A stretch of DNA of 64,000 nucleotides from Schizosaccharomyces osmophilus (Eukaryota; Ascomycota; Schizosaccharomycetes; Schizosaccharomycetales; Schizosaccharomycetaceae), in contig NC_079238.1 of assembly GCF_027921745.1 (NCBI RefSeq), positions 2,170,001 to 2,234,000 of the forward strand. Reading direction: 5' to 3'. A program made the translations under genes and the position numbers. Below the pieces are notes generated by a model. The model ran no database searches. It was given only the letters and a program-made list of their open reading frames with translations, and was not told the DNA's origin. Position 1 is the stretch's first letter. The number at the start of each line of letters is the position of its first letter. Shown here in pieces: positions 22,389 through 33,068 of the stretch.

Positions 22389-23401
22389 AACGTTTGCACT
22401 TATACTATCGAGCTTAAAGAAAATCCCAAAATACTTTATACTAATACAACTTGAGTCTCAAACCCTAGCATAAAGCTGCAAAGTTTCCACCCGTTGGGTT
22501 TTGAAGGTGTAGTGCTCGTTCCTCTTCTGAAGAAAGTACAGCTTTTGTAAAATTATATCTTTCTGGCTCTTTGCTTTTAAGAAAATAAAGAGTGGATAAT
22601 CTTTAATAAGTTTACTGATTTTGAATTTACTTTACCGTAACAGAACACAGATGCTACTTAATTGTTGCTAGTTTAGGTAGATAAATTTACATAAAGTTGT
22701 TAAGTCAGCAAATGTATAGTTAAGTTCCTATTCAATAGCTGGTTCTTCTATATGGTACTACCTAGAAAGCACTGCACTCTATAGCTGCTACAGTTAATAT
22801 ACTTAAGTCTTTGTTTGTTTACACTTAAGGGTAAGATCATCTTTGGGTACTAAAAGTGAGAATGGGATTGCCTTCTTTTAATTATAATTCAGCTAATAAT
22901 GATATGATTACCTGTATCAATTAGCATAGTTGTATAAACAACTGCGAAGCCAAAGGTGATTCAGCCTCAATTGAAGCAAACAGATATATTGTCGAAACTT
23001 AAAAGCTAAGTACTATTTCTCCTCTTCTTAAATAATTAGACGCCTATGTATCAAGGTCAATTACCTATAAACAGTCTCAATTGATGTCAAAAACCTGTAA
23101 CTCATGAGACAGCCGATTCCATCATCATAAGAACATAGTCTTTCAAAACAGTTCAAAAACCCACATGTCCCTCTCACTTGCTTCTAGTACTGCATTCAAC
23201 AACATATTCTTTTTTTGGATAAACATTGAATAGAGCATTTTTGATCAATATCCAAAGACATAAATCTCTTAATTCGCCCACAATCTAAGCGATTACCCAT
23301 TCATTCCTTTATTGCTCTTTCATCTTAAAAGCCACAATCGCACAGACTCAAGATACTTTCAATATCGATCTTCTTGACAATTTGCATAAATCAAATTGTT
23401 C
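22389..23401. other. 1-kb divergent intergenic region, mcs6/meu22, with FLEX motif
   Basis: An unusually long promoter region between divergent genes. On the minus strand 22810-22822 reads GTAAACAAACAAA, a perfect core of the FLEX element bound by Mei4. It lies about 580 bases from the meu22 ATG and 420 from mcs6. No open frame or RNA gene is recognised in the rest. Confidence 0.55.
22810..22822 (-). promoter_or_regulatory. FLEX element (Mei4 site) in the meu22/mcs6 promoter region
   Basis: A 13-base match to the FLEX core GTAAACAAACAAA on the minus strand. meu genes were named for meiotic up-regulation in S. pombe, which makes meu22 the likelier target. Function is inferred. Confidence 0.5.
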
Positions 23402-25177
23402 ATGACCTCCAGTTTTTACGAAGACATTAATACAAACCTTGAAAAGGCGATGCTTAAAGATACAGAAAGATCAAGTTCACCCCTCGACAAAAAATCTCCG
23501 AGTTTTGAGCATATCGATCATGACCTAGAAAGCAACGTGGAGGTTAAAACCAGCGAGGATGACAAAGGCCTAAAAAGACAGCTAAAGCCCCGCCATATGC
23601 GGATGATTGCAATTGGAGGTTGCGTTGGAACAGGACTGTTCGTTGGTTCTGGAAACGCATTAGCAGACGGCGGTCCAGCTAGCATTATCATAGCATTCAC
23701 TGTGATTGGACTCTATGTCTTATTTACCACAAGCGCACTTGCTGAGCTTTCAGTTCTCTATCCCGTCTCTGGTTCTTTCTATACATATTTCTCCCGCTTT
23801 ATCGATCCAGCATGGGGCTTTGCTGTTGGAATCCAATATTGGTTATCTTTTGCGGTTACAGTCCCATTAGAACTCACAGTGGCCCCCCTTATTATCAACG
23901 TCTGGCATGCCCCAGGACGTGCATCTGTATGGATTACAGTCTTCTATGTACTAATCATCGGGATCAATATATGGGGAACGAAAGGGTATGGCGAGGTCGA
24001 ATTTGTTTTGAGCATCGTCAAACTGATTGCCGTTTTCGGTTTTCTACTCCTTAGTATCATTATTGCCGCTGGAGGGGTACCGACAGATACCAGAGGTGTC
24101 ATTGGCGTCTCCTATTGGAAACCGCCTTTAACGTTCAATAACGGGATTAAAGGCTTTTGCGCAGTTCTTGTCATAGCAATCTTTTCACTTTCCGGTACAG
24201 AATTAGTAGGACTAGCAGCTGCTGAAGCAAAAGACCCACATAAGACAATCCCAAAAGCAGTGCGTCAAATATTCTGGAGAATTATCCTGTTTTACGTGCT
24301 AGCATTGTTTATGCTAACATTGGTTATACCTTCCAATAACCCGCATCTACGCACTTCTGGTGATTCTGAAGCTCTGTTATCGCCGTTTGTAATCGCCATT
24401 AGGTTAGCAAATATCAAAGCACTTCCAAGTGTTATGAATGCAGTGATTCTTAGCTCAACACTTTCGGTTGGTAATTCCGCATCATATGCGGCTTCAAGGG
24501 CGCTCTTCGCTTTAGCCAAGAATGGTTTTGCGCCAAAATTTTTGCTGAAGACGAATAAGAGAGGACATCCAGTGTATGCGATAATCATAACTCTATCACT
24601 CGGAAGCATTGCATACTTTACAGAAGCAGGAATCGGAGGAGCTCTTTTCGGATGGCTTTTGTCCATTTGCGGACTCTCCACTACGTTTATTTGGGGAAGC
24701 ATTTGTCTCAGTCACATTCAATTTAGAAGAGCATGGAAAGCACAAAATCATTCTTTAATAGAGCTTCCATATCTCAGTATGTTTGGAATTTATGGATCTA
24801 TTTATGGAGTTGTCATGACATTTATAGCACTTGCAGCACAGCTTTACGTGGCAATATTTCCAATTGATCGGGCGCCAAATCCTATTAGTTTCTTTCAAGC
24901 GTATCTAGCAGCTCCTCTATTGGTTATCAGTTACACTTCATGGAAACTTTTGAAAAAAACGAGCATTGTTAACGTAAACGAAATCAATCTTGAAGAGGGC
25001 ATGCAAGTTGAACCAAATGTTGAGCAACGAATAGAAGAAAAGCCTTTAGATGAAGATATTCTTCCCATGGTCCCAAGCAAAATGGATAGTGAGAAGAGCA
25101 GTCAATTTAGTATATGGCAAGATAAGGATGCGACGACTATCGTTACACCGGAGCCTATATGGCCTAACAAGTCTTAG
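23402..25177 (+). CDS. meu22: amino acid permease, APC/YAT family (Meu22-like)
   Basis: Plasma-membrane proton-coupled amino acid transporter of the yeast amino-acid transporter (YAT) family. Single exon of 591 residues from the ATG at 23402 (MTSSFYEDINTNLEK). The acidic cytosolic N-terminus leads to the family start KRQLKPRHMRMIAIGGCVGTGLFVGSG (given here as KRQLKPRHMRMIAIGG and GTGLFVGSG), then about twelve membrane segments. Also present are FSLSGTELVGLAAAEAKDP, the hallmark of TM6 and substrate binding, and SVGNSASYAASRALFALA. The C-terminal tail is acidic and hydrophilic. Substrate cannot be read from sequence. Gene order (next to mcs6) supports meu22. Confidence 0.85.
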   Translation: MTSSFYEDINTNLEKAMLKDTERSSSPLDKKSPSFEHIDHDLESNVEVKTSEDDKGLKRQLKPRHMRMIAIGGCVGTGLFVGSGNALADGGPASIIIAFTVIGLYVLFTTSALAELSVLYPVSGSFYTYFSRFIDPAWGFAVGIQYWLSFAVTVPLELTVAPLIINVWHAPGRASVWITVFYVLIIGINIWGTKGYGEVEFVLSIVKLIAVFGFLLLSIIIAAGGVPTDTRGVIGVSYWKPPLTFNNGIKGFCAVLVIAIFSLSGTELVGLAAAEAKDPHKTIPKAVRQIFWRIILFYVLALFMLTLVIPSNNPHLRTSGDSEALLSPFVIAIRLANIKALPSVMNAVILSSTLSVGNSASYAASRALFALAKNGFAPKFLLKTNKRGHPVYAIIITLSLGSIAYFTEAGIGGALFGWLLSICGLSTTFIWGSICLSHIQFRRAWKAQNHSLIELPYLSMFGIYGSIYGVVMTFIALAAQLYVAIFPIDRAPNPISFFQAYLAAPLLVISYTSWKLLKKTSIVNVNEINLEEGMQVEPNVEQRIEEKPLDEDILPMVPSKMDSEKSSQFSIWQDKDATTIVTPEPIWPNKS

Positions 25178-25331
25178 GACACAAAATAACTAGTTAAATT
25201 TATAATACTTTTTGGAAACCCACAGATTCGTTTTGCATAATCATTCTTTCATTCCCTTAGGAATAGAAATAGTGTTAGCATTAGTATTATATTCGATACA
25301 TCTATGCATATTCGTATTTATACGCAAAAGG

Positions 25332-26000
25332 TTAACGGAAGTTTTGATTATCTTCATTAGCTGTAGTCGACGATAGTTTACGTGAGAATAGTTGATCCAT
25401 CACTGTTTCTGCTGCATGGTTCATGATGTCCTCATTCGTGTTGGAATCTGAACCATTCAAAAAGATGCTAGAAGAATCTGATTCGTCTTTGGTAGGAAGG
25501 GAAACAAAAACATCATTTGGATTATTAAAAGCGTGATTGATTAAGTTTTCTAATCCGTTCATGTCGACAACGTATTTTTTGCTGTCGGCGAAGTAAATCT
25601 TCGCCAACTGTTTAACCAATGCCTTTTTTGAATTATACTCCTTTTTATAAATGTTATCCTGCTTCATTTGGTTGTGCAACTCTGCGTCGGGATCTGGCAG
25701 AGGGTAAGTATCGGGAGCAATTCCCGGGACTCGAATATCCACTCTTTCGTTTTTCTGCTTCACTGCTGCACGATGTCTTTGCACAGTATCCTTCAATCTT
25801 GCGGATGCTTCTTCACTGTGCTTCATGGCTGATTCAGCTTCTGCGGCATAGTCTTTTCGGGCAGCTCTGACTGCCTCCTTGTAATCGTGGCGCAAAAGAC
25901 CGGCATCTTTTTGGCACGGTCCTGTGCTTTGGAATCTTTTACAAAATGAGAAGACGATGGAAGTCCGAGAGGAACGTGAAAACTTGTTGATTGAGAGCAT
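25332..26000 (-). CDS. probable mitochondrial small-subunit ribosomal protein mS26 (Pet123-like)
   Basis: A 222-residue single-exon protein from the ATG at 26000 (MLSINKFSRSSRTSIVFSF). It begins with a basic, Ser-rich, mitochondrial-presequence-like stretch ending near RFQSTGP. The middle is a highly charged helix (YKEAVRAARKDYAAEAESAM). The C-terminal part holds YNSKKALVKQLAKIYFADSK followed by YVVDMNGLENLINHAFNNP. This pattern, a charged helix then a Leu-x-x-Tyr...Phe/Tyr-Val-x-x...Leu-x-x-x-Ile-x-x-x-Phe block, resembles yeast Pet123 (mS26). The assignment is from pattern memory and is moderate. Confidence 0.55.
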   Translation of the reverse strand: MLSINKFSRSSRTSIVFSFCKRFQSTGPCQKDAGLLRHDYKEAVRAARKDYAAEAESAMKHSEEASARLKDTVQRHRAAVKQKNERVDIRVPGIAPDTYPLPDPDAELHNQMKQDNIYKKEYNSKKALVKQLAKIYFADSKKYVVDMNGLENLINHAFNNPNDVFVSLPTKDESDSSSIFLNGSDSNTNEDIMNHAAETVMDQLFSRKLSSTTANEDNQNFR

Positions 26001-27612
26001 GTTGGAATTTGAAGTACCATAAACGATAGAAAACGAATGCAATTTTGGTTATGTGTACAAAAGAAATCAAAAAAAGGTTACCAAAGACTCCCAGTTTCGC
26101 AAAACGCGTAAAACAAATGTCAAGAAATTACTACAAAAAAACTTTGTAAACAAAAGACTCCAAATTAAATAATTCCTTGGAAAACCCTACCAGAAAAAAA
26201 CCGTTATTCTGCAGAGTGAATGGGTTTCGAGAATGCTATGGAGGTGCAAAGGTTAGGTAGAGCCTTAATCTCTTGGCAGTTCTTCTCATGTCCTCGTTTG
26301 GTTTTAGTGGACATGGCTAACGATGAGTAGTAGCGGCACTGTTCCTCTTGTTAAATGAGAATAGCGCTACGTAAAGCGCTTTCCTTGGTAAATAAATATA
26401 GTTATTGAATAAATTAACCAAAAAAATCACACCAAAGAAACGATGAATGAATCATTAGAAAAATCGTAAAATTTTTTTACTAATGAAAATAGAAATAAAG
26501 CTTATGGAGGAGTCTGTAGTGTTGAGAGCACCATAATAAATATTATGAAACGTAAACGTCTTTACAAATCCAATGAATGCATGCTATTGTATGAGGAATT
26601 CACAAAAACGAATATTACTTTCCATTAGTTATTGAACAAGAATACTACCGAAAAAGCACGAAATAAGATATTCCAAAATGGAATGCTTTTGCATTTGTGT
26701 TTTTGTTTACTAATGAAGGATCAAGACCATCGTTAAACAATTCCGTTTTCGCTGGAAGCATAAAGAAAAAATGAAATTCTTCTCTATGAAGCTAAACAAA
26801 TAATTAAAACCATTTTCATACATTTTTTTCGAATATACTATGTATTTTGTTCGACCCATTTCATATATATTACCCTTTTTTAACATATACAGGGTTAGGG
26901 TTGTCATCAAAAGTAGCTATAAAAGCGGTCTTACTCGCACTTATGTTTTCATTGTGCGTCAAAGCATTTTGCAAAAGCTAGCGTATCTGTTTCTTGCCTT
27001 TTACCAGAAACAGCCGTTTGCAAGGTGTGCTAATTTGACTGTTTAGTTTTTGTAACCCGTTTCTAAAGCTTTCAGCTTTAGGAAATCTTTACCAATGTTG
27101 GAGCATCGCTCTTGGATAGGTAATGGTTTTTTGAAGCTTAGTAGAAGCTTGGTTTACACTTGGTGCCATATTTTGTGTTTTATAAGTTTGGTGATACAGG
27201 TCTACGAAGAGTTTCTAAGTTTGTACTGGGTTTCTTGCTCTTCTGGAATGGAAGTATTTGACTTAGAAATAGAACAGATAGTAGTAAAAGGTAGCTTCTT
27301 TTTGAGATCGAACGAATGTCTTTTTAGTATGCGGTTTCTTTGTGGATTATGAGGTATAGTGTGTGAGGAAGTTTTTATTTTTTATTTTTTTAAAAACGTA
27401 GAGGAATAATAAGAATGGTTGATTGAAGCCTTTGTATGCTGAATGTATGTGTTCCAAATTAGTTTTTAGGTTTTTGGTTGGAGAGACAGCATTAGTTGGA
27501 AGGAGTATTTGAGCCAACGTTGTAGGAAATATTTATACACTCCTCCCTTTATGGAATCTTGTTGCCGAAATATAGCTGCTATTGTCTTCTTCTTTTCTCC
27601 TGCAAAACAAAC
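26001..27612. other. 1.6-kb gene-free stretch with possible structured RNA
   Basis: No convincing protein gene on either strand. Two short open frames (26840-27046, 27095-27352) look like random AT-rich sequence. Visible structure: a perfect 7-bp stem CATGTCC (26288-26294) with GGACATG (26310-26316); a 6-bp stem AGCGCT (26363-26368 and 26375-26380); and a hairpin around 27059-27085. A TATAAAAG-like box is near 26928. A noncoding transcript is possible but unproven. Confidence 0.45.
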
Positions 27613-28320
27613 ATGCAAAACCCTGAAAAAGAAAAAACAGAGCAATCAAGGGTGTGGACGGCGACAGCCGTAGGAACAGCAGCCGTGGTTGGTATTTGGG
27701 CTGTTTGGCGATTTCGGAGGTTTGAAACAGTGCATGATATCCCAAAAGTTATGTTCCCTAAACGAATGCCGGATCAAACTCGAAGCTTCCGATCGCTCTT
27801 TGGCTATATTACACGAGTTGGTGATGGAGATAACTTTCGTTTTTTTCATACACCTGGGGGATATTGGCTAGGATGGCACTGGTTGCGTAAAGTGCCTACC
27901 TCACGGTCTGATTTAGCTTCCAAAACCATTTCCGTTCGACTAGCCGGGGTGGATGCACCAGAATCCGGTCACTTTGGAAAGAAAGCCCAACCCTTTTCCC
28001 TAGAGGCCAAACAATTCCTGTCGAAGACACTGTTACACAGAAATGTTCGCATAACTCCGCTAAAGATTGACCAATACTCGAGACTCGTAGCTGGCGTACA
28101 GTACTATCCTATCTCTCATTTTTTCTGGAAAAGGGACATTGGTCCAGCTATGGTTCAGAAGGGGTTAGCTGTTGTGTATGATGGAACAGATGGAGTCTTT
28201 TATCCATCTTCGAAGGAACGCTTGCAATTCCTTGAAAAAAAAGCAAAGAAGAAACAGCTTTGTCTTTGGTCTCAGGGGAAGCATCTGGTACTACCGTCTG
28301 AACACAAGCGAAACAGTTAG
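27613..28320 (+). CDS. lcl3: Lcl3-like mitochondrial membrane-anchored nuclease (SNase fold)
   Basis: A 235-residue single-exon protein from the ATG at 27613 (MQNPEKEKTEQSRVW). One membrane span (TATAVGTAAVVGIWAVW) precedes a staphylococcal-nuclease-like domain: RVGDGDNFRFFHTPGG, then the catalytic-type SVRLAGVDAPESGHFGK (Arg and Asp), then LLHRNVRITPLKIDQYSRLVA with the second Arg, and AMVQKGLAVVYDG. This order is that of the fungal Lcl3 family, a membrane protein of mitochondria and the endomembrane system. Length is normal. It sits upstream of yap18, as in S. pombe. Confidence 0.9.
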   Translation: MQNPEKEKTEQSRVWTATAVGTAAVVGIWAVWRFRRFETVHDIPKVMFPKRMPDQTRSFRSLFGYITRVGDGDNFRFFHTPGGYWLGWHWLRKVPTSRSDLASKTISVRLAGVDAPESGHFGKKAQPFSLEAKQFLSKTLLHRNVRITPLKIDQYSRLVAGVQYYPISHFFWKRDIGPAMVQKGLAVVYDGTDGVFYPSSKERLQFLEKKAKKKQLCLWSQGKHLVLPSEHKRNS

Positions 28321-28730
28321 AGATCCCATATCCTCCGTTTCTGGTCAACCTTATGCATGGGCTCTTGAATTCAGTATCCGCATCGCGATGCATTCTCCCA
28401 AGAAAATGATGATCCATCATATTCGGAGTATATCATTCATTACCTAATTTCCCTTTACAAGCTATTTTTATTTTAAATCAATCTAACACCTGAACTCTTC
28501 TGCCTTTGTTTGTATATTAACGAGGACTACCAAGGGAACACTATCGGACACTATGTCCTGCTTAATTTCCATACTAACGGTTTACGAACCTCCGTAAAGG
28601 TCTGCTACTTACCATAAACAGAACGAACTCGAGTTGTAAACGATAGCTTTTAATTAATACTTTATTTTTTTATTTAATTTAAAAAACCTCCGTATATTGA
28701 AGGGATTCTTACTTGAGCAAGAAAGCTGCA
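28321..28730. other. intergenic between lcl3 and yap18
   Basis: About 410 bases, AT-rich, holding a terminator and a promoter. No gene or RNA is recognised. Confidence 0.5.
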
Positions 28731-30466
28731 ATGCCCCCTTCCAAATGGATGACTTCCTATGATCGAGCCGTTAAAAGTAAGTATTGATACATTCTATCAA
28801 ATGTTAACAGCAATGTCTAGAGGCTACAAAGATCAAATTAGCTGCTCCGAAAAGCAAACATGTGGAATTGATTTTGCAAGCTACATTTGAAGATCCTGAT
28901 ACACTAGATACAGTCATTCAGGATCTTTGTGAACGATTGAAAGATTCTTCATGGACTATCGTTTACAAATCGCTAATTGTATTTCATCTTATGTTAAAAG
29001 ATGGCTCCCCTGGCACTACGATTGTGGCTCTGTCCCAGCGTCCTCGTATTCTAGAAGTGGTGCGAGCATCCTCCTTAACAACCCAAGGTCAAAATATTTA
29101 TAATTATAGCAGATTCCTAAGTGAAAGAGTAAAGCAATATGGCCGTTTGGGTTTTGATTACGCTCAAGCGGGCGACGCAACCAAGAAAAAACTCAAACAA
29201 TTGACTGTCGATAAAGGTCTCATGCGCCATATAGATGGCATTCAGTCGCAGCTTAAAAGACTCTTAAAATGTCAGTTCCTTGTGGATGAAATTGATAACG
29301 ATATTACCGTGACCTCTTTCCGACTACTTGTTGGTGATTTATTAGTGCTCTTCAAAGCCATCAACATTGGCGTGATTAAATTGCTAGAGCATTATTTTGA
29401 AATGAGTCATACTGATGCAGAGCAATCCCTTCGTATATACAAAATGTTTGTCCGGCAGACCGAGGATGTTATAAACTTTTTGAGCACAGCTCGTTCCTTG
29501 GAATTCGTCACCAAATTTCCCGTTCCAAACATAAAGCATGCCCCTATTAGTTTAACATCCTCCCTGGAAGAATACCTACATGACCCCGATTTTGAACAAA
29601 ATCGTAACCAATATTTGAACAAAAAGACAAACCCAAATAAGTCTCGAGGTATTTTAGATCTATCCGAGACGTCTACGGAAGTACCGCAAGAAGGCAAAAA
29701 GGTGGAACCCTCGCTTCCAAAGGATAATACTTCATCTTTTGTGGATGAAATGTTACAAGAGGGAAACAATCTTCCCTTAAATTTAAAACAACCTTTTCTT
29801 TCTTTTAACCCGCCAAATAACTCATTTACTCCGCAACAATCTGCGCCAAATCCATTGAATCCTTTCCTTAATGCCTCTGCACCATATCAGTTACAACAAG
29901 CCCAAGCTGCTCCCATGGCGGTTCCCCAAATGACAGGAAATCCTTATGCTCAAATGCCATACAGTCCCCAAACGAATCCCTATAACCAAAATTTATCCCT
30001 TGCTCCTCCGATGCAAACTGGGCATGCTCCTTCACCAGTTACAAGTCCCTTCAATCCTCCAAATAGAGCACAGTCTGTAAACATTGATTATAGAAATCCT
30101 TTCCAAAACTATATGAATCTCAACCCACTTCAATCCCAATCGACGGGGTTTCAATCGCCTTCTATGACTCCTGGAGCCTTACAGAATCCCCCATCCTACT
30201 TTAATACTGAAACTCCACTATCATTTCCTGGAGCACCGAAGGGGGTACCAATGGATAGGCCAACACCTATCAGCGTTTACAATACGAATGCGAATTACAA
30301 TCCACAACCCCTAAGCCAGCAGAACACAATGAACTATCCCAACTACTCATCTCCTGCTCCCCTTAATGTCTCAAAAAATCCTTTTGCGGTCAAACAGTCC
30401 CAAGAGACTCAAAAGATAGCACAGAGTTCAATGACCGGCGAGTCAAAAAATCCATTCCGAATATAG
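28731..30466 (+). CDS. yap18: AP180/CALM-type ANTH-domain clathrin adaptor (Yap18)
   Basis: Endocytic adaptor that binds phosphoinositides, clathrin and EH-domain proteins at the plasma membrane. Exon 1 is 28731-28776 (MPPSKWMTSYDRAVK), intron 28777-28820 (44 bases), exon 2 to 30466; total 563 residues. The ANTH domain begins KATKIKLAAPKSKHVELI, the KAT..(5-6)KxK(x)H lipid-binding signature, followed by the CERLKDSSWTIVYKSLIVFH helix. The tail is Pro/Asn/Gln-rich with NPF motifs (NPFL near the middle, RNPFQNY, SKNPFAV and the terminal SKNPFRI), which bind EH domains. Length and design fit Yap1801/AP180. Confidence 0.92.
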
Positions 30467-31627
30467 TTGGTCTTGTTTTTATCCTGTACCGTTAGGATCT
30501 ATAGCTAGATATATTCTCATACGCATTTGTAATTATAACAATGTTAAGTTAAGTCTCTCCTTGGCTAATTTTACTTGAGGTCCCGTATATGCAAGTGTTT
30601 CATAACCTGCATCATCTGGTCGTTAGAAAAATATATCGTTCAACTATTCCTCGTACTGGTGAAATAATATGGTTTAGAGTATTGCATCTGGGTAAACCGC
30701 TAAACACCTTCTTTTGGACTTTATACCTTTTCAAATTCGTTCTACGTACTTATGCTCTAGCTTACACCTTACGGTATCCACGACAGTCATACTGTTTGCA
30801 TGCTCTTTCAGTACGAAGCAATTCTAGTTATTTAAATCAAGTGTTAAAGAACAAGCGGGCTTGTCCTCTAGCAATCCATGTACTAACATGGATTTTTTTC
30901 TTATTTCAGGTTTTCGGATTGCAACTTTAGCGTCGCCAATTTGGTTTATTTCGTATACAAGTCAATTAAAAGCTATTTGTTGCGTCAAATCTTTACGCTT
31001 ATTAGTTTGTGATGAAATATTAGACAAGTTGTCAATAGTATACCCCATTCGATTTTTTTTTCATGAATAATGTTTTTCAATTAAAATCTATGAACAGTAG
31101 GAATTGAAATGTTTCACTGGTGTTCATTCCCATATGCTACTTCACATATACTATAGACAAAGCACTCTATAGATAATCTTCGAAACTATTGTGATGATTC
31201 ATTGCAATTGTTCCGCATGAAAAAAACTGCTACTCTAGCTTCTTTTTGAAAAAATCCCTTTTTGTGTAAATGCTCTTTGTAGGTTTTTTTAATCATTTGA
31301 TCTTTTCTACTTCTTTTGTTTTAAAATTTATAAAAAAATTTCCTAAAACGGGAATGTACTTTTGAATAGAAAATGATATAAGACATTTTTGTGTTTGTAT
31401 TCTTACTTTGATTAATTTGAAGCTGTTAAGCCTTCTCAAATGCTGTCAATGGTTTGTTTATTCAATTTATGAAAAAAAATAATAAAGGCCTCTACTATTT
31501 ATTTACATTTATGTCTGTTGTTGTTTACTTACATTACCGAGTTTGATGTTAAAACCGGTGTTGAAGCAAATGTAAACAAAGCAATTCCAACTTCCTTTCA
31601 ACAATAACCCTCAATTCAATAGCAAAA
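30467..31627. other. 1.1-kb gene-free stretch before the septin gene
   Basis: No recognised protein gene. A plus-strand open frame at 30589-30930 starts with ATG but has no family features. At 30874-30893 there is an 8-bp hairpin (ATCCATGT/ACATGGAT, loop 4) followed by seven T; the same spot reads TACTAAC ... TTATTTCAG, a good branch site and acceptor, so a spliced noncoding transcript may pass here. From memory S. pombe has a NudC-like gene in this interval on the other strand; I see no trace of it. Confidence 0.45.
31521..31580. promoter_or_regulatory. two forkhead (FLEX-like) sites upstream of the septin gene
   Basis: TTGTTTAC at 31521-31528 (GTAAACAA on the minus strand) and GTAAACAAA at 31572-31580 lie 100 and 48 bases before the septin ATG, in opposite orientation. 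Mei4 drives sporulation-specific septins in S. pombe, so these sites are plausible regulators. Confidence 0.5.
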
Positions 31628-33068
31628 ATGAGATATGCTCCCAGATTTTATTCGAAGAAAGGCCAAAAGTTTCGTCTTATGGTCACTGGTTCCAGTTGTA
31701 CTGGATATCAATCCTGTATTAATGCTCTCTGCGAAAAAAGGATCTTAGACGAGCAATTGGAGGTGAATCCTGAAGAAGCTCACCTGGAAAGACCATTAGA
31801 GATTATAGAACATGAAGCAGGTATGTGGTTACCTAATTATTATTTTCTAATGTTGTTCAGACATCCAAGGAGAAGAATTCCGTGTTGCTTTAACTGTTAT
31901 TGAAGTCTGTGGATTTGGCGATATGCTTGATAGATCCTCAAAGTATGAGCTTCCAACATTTATTTAAACATACACTAATAACCTATAGCTTTGATGTTGT
32001 AACCGAGTACTTGGAAAATCAGCTTGACCAAGTTTTAGTTGAGGAGTCCAAGATTCGAAGAAATTCTAAATTTGTTGATAAGGTTAGAACTATTTTGTTT
32101 ATGTTGATATTAACTTGTAACAGAGAGTGGATGCTTTACTCTACTTCATTGAGCCGTATGGGCATTGTTTATCTGAATTTGATTTAGAAGCAATGAGACG
32201 CTTTTCCAAGAGAGTCAACGTTATACCTGTCATTGGAATTGCTAATGCCTTCACAAGGGAAGAATTGAGGTCTTTCAAGCGAAGGATTCTTCAAGAACTC
32301 GTAGATGAGAACATTCATGTCTTTGACTTCCCTTACGATGAAGACGAAGATGAAGATGAGGTTGTTGAAGAAAATAAGCGACTCCAATCGCGTCTTCCAT
32401 TTGCGGTGTCTGGTGCCGCAGTCGGCGATAATTTACAGGATTTCGACGAGCTTGCCAAACATTTCCCATGGGGAATTTTTAACATTGACGATCCATCGCA
32501 CTCCGACTTTGTAGATTTGAAAACCACTTTGTTCATCTCTCACTTACAACATCTGAAGTTTATTACTCAACAATATTACTATGAAACCTATCGTACAGAA
32601 AGGCTTTCTAATGCTTCATTGTCCTCTAATTCTTCGTATGTTAATTCCTTGAAACTCTCGACTCAGGTACTAACTAAGTATAGGCATTTGCTAGTCGACC
32701 ACGAAGAATCCAAACAAAGTGGATTGAAACCTCATGAAACGAATGAATTTGAAATCTATGAACAAACCTCTCATGCACCAATTAGTTCTCAATCGTCAGT
32801 CAAACATGCGCAGTCGAAGTCGGGTATTAATTCTGCTTCACCAAGTATTAAATCTAAACAAACTTTACAAAAGAGAGACTCTATTAAATCTACAACATCA
32901 AGTAAAATTAAAATTCCTCATGTTGAAACGAGTTTGCGTGAATTTCCCCAAAGGAATTCTTCCAAGAGAAACGCCCAGGTTAACGAAATTGGTGAAACCA
33001 AAGTGCTACAATCGGACGACGTTGCTCACGGTCGCTTTGAAAACGTTCCCTGTACCAGTACGAAATAA
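31628..33068 (+). CDS. spn7: sporulation-type septin with degenerate GTPase motifs (Spn7-like)
   Basis: Septin-family protein of 437 residues in four exons: 31628-31820, 31861-31942, 31989-32082 and 32124-33068. The start is MRYAPRFYSKKGQKFRLMV. The domain follows the septin order: P-loop region VTGSSCTGYQSCINALC, switch region VIEVCGFGDMLDRSS, FDVVTEYLENQLDQVL, VDALLYFIEPYGHCLSEFDLE, then VIPVIGIANAFTREEL. The C-terminal part has WGIFNIDDPSHSDFVDLK, a septin-unique element. The P-loop lacks the GKS lysine, and the AKAD motif is GIAN, so nucleotide binding is probably lost. S. pombe meiotic septins form the ring that guides the forespore membrane. Gene order next to ppk24 and cdc7 points to spn7. 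Confidence 0.8.

Noticed and set aside
23396-23401. Upstream TTG extension of the meu22 frame
   Set aside because: The first ATG is at 23402; similar non-ATG extensions were removed from rps4, lcl3, the mS26-like gene, the Tsr4-like gene, mis20 and mis17.
26710-27352. Several 60-85 codon open frames on both strands
   Set aside because: AT-rich random-type translations (Phe, Tyr, Ile, Lys), no splice context and no known family.
30589-30930. 113-codon plus-strand open frame with ATG
   Set aside because: No domain; the frame runs through an apparent branch site and acceptor, so it is more likely noncoding.
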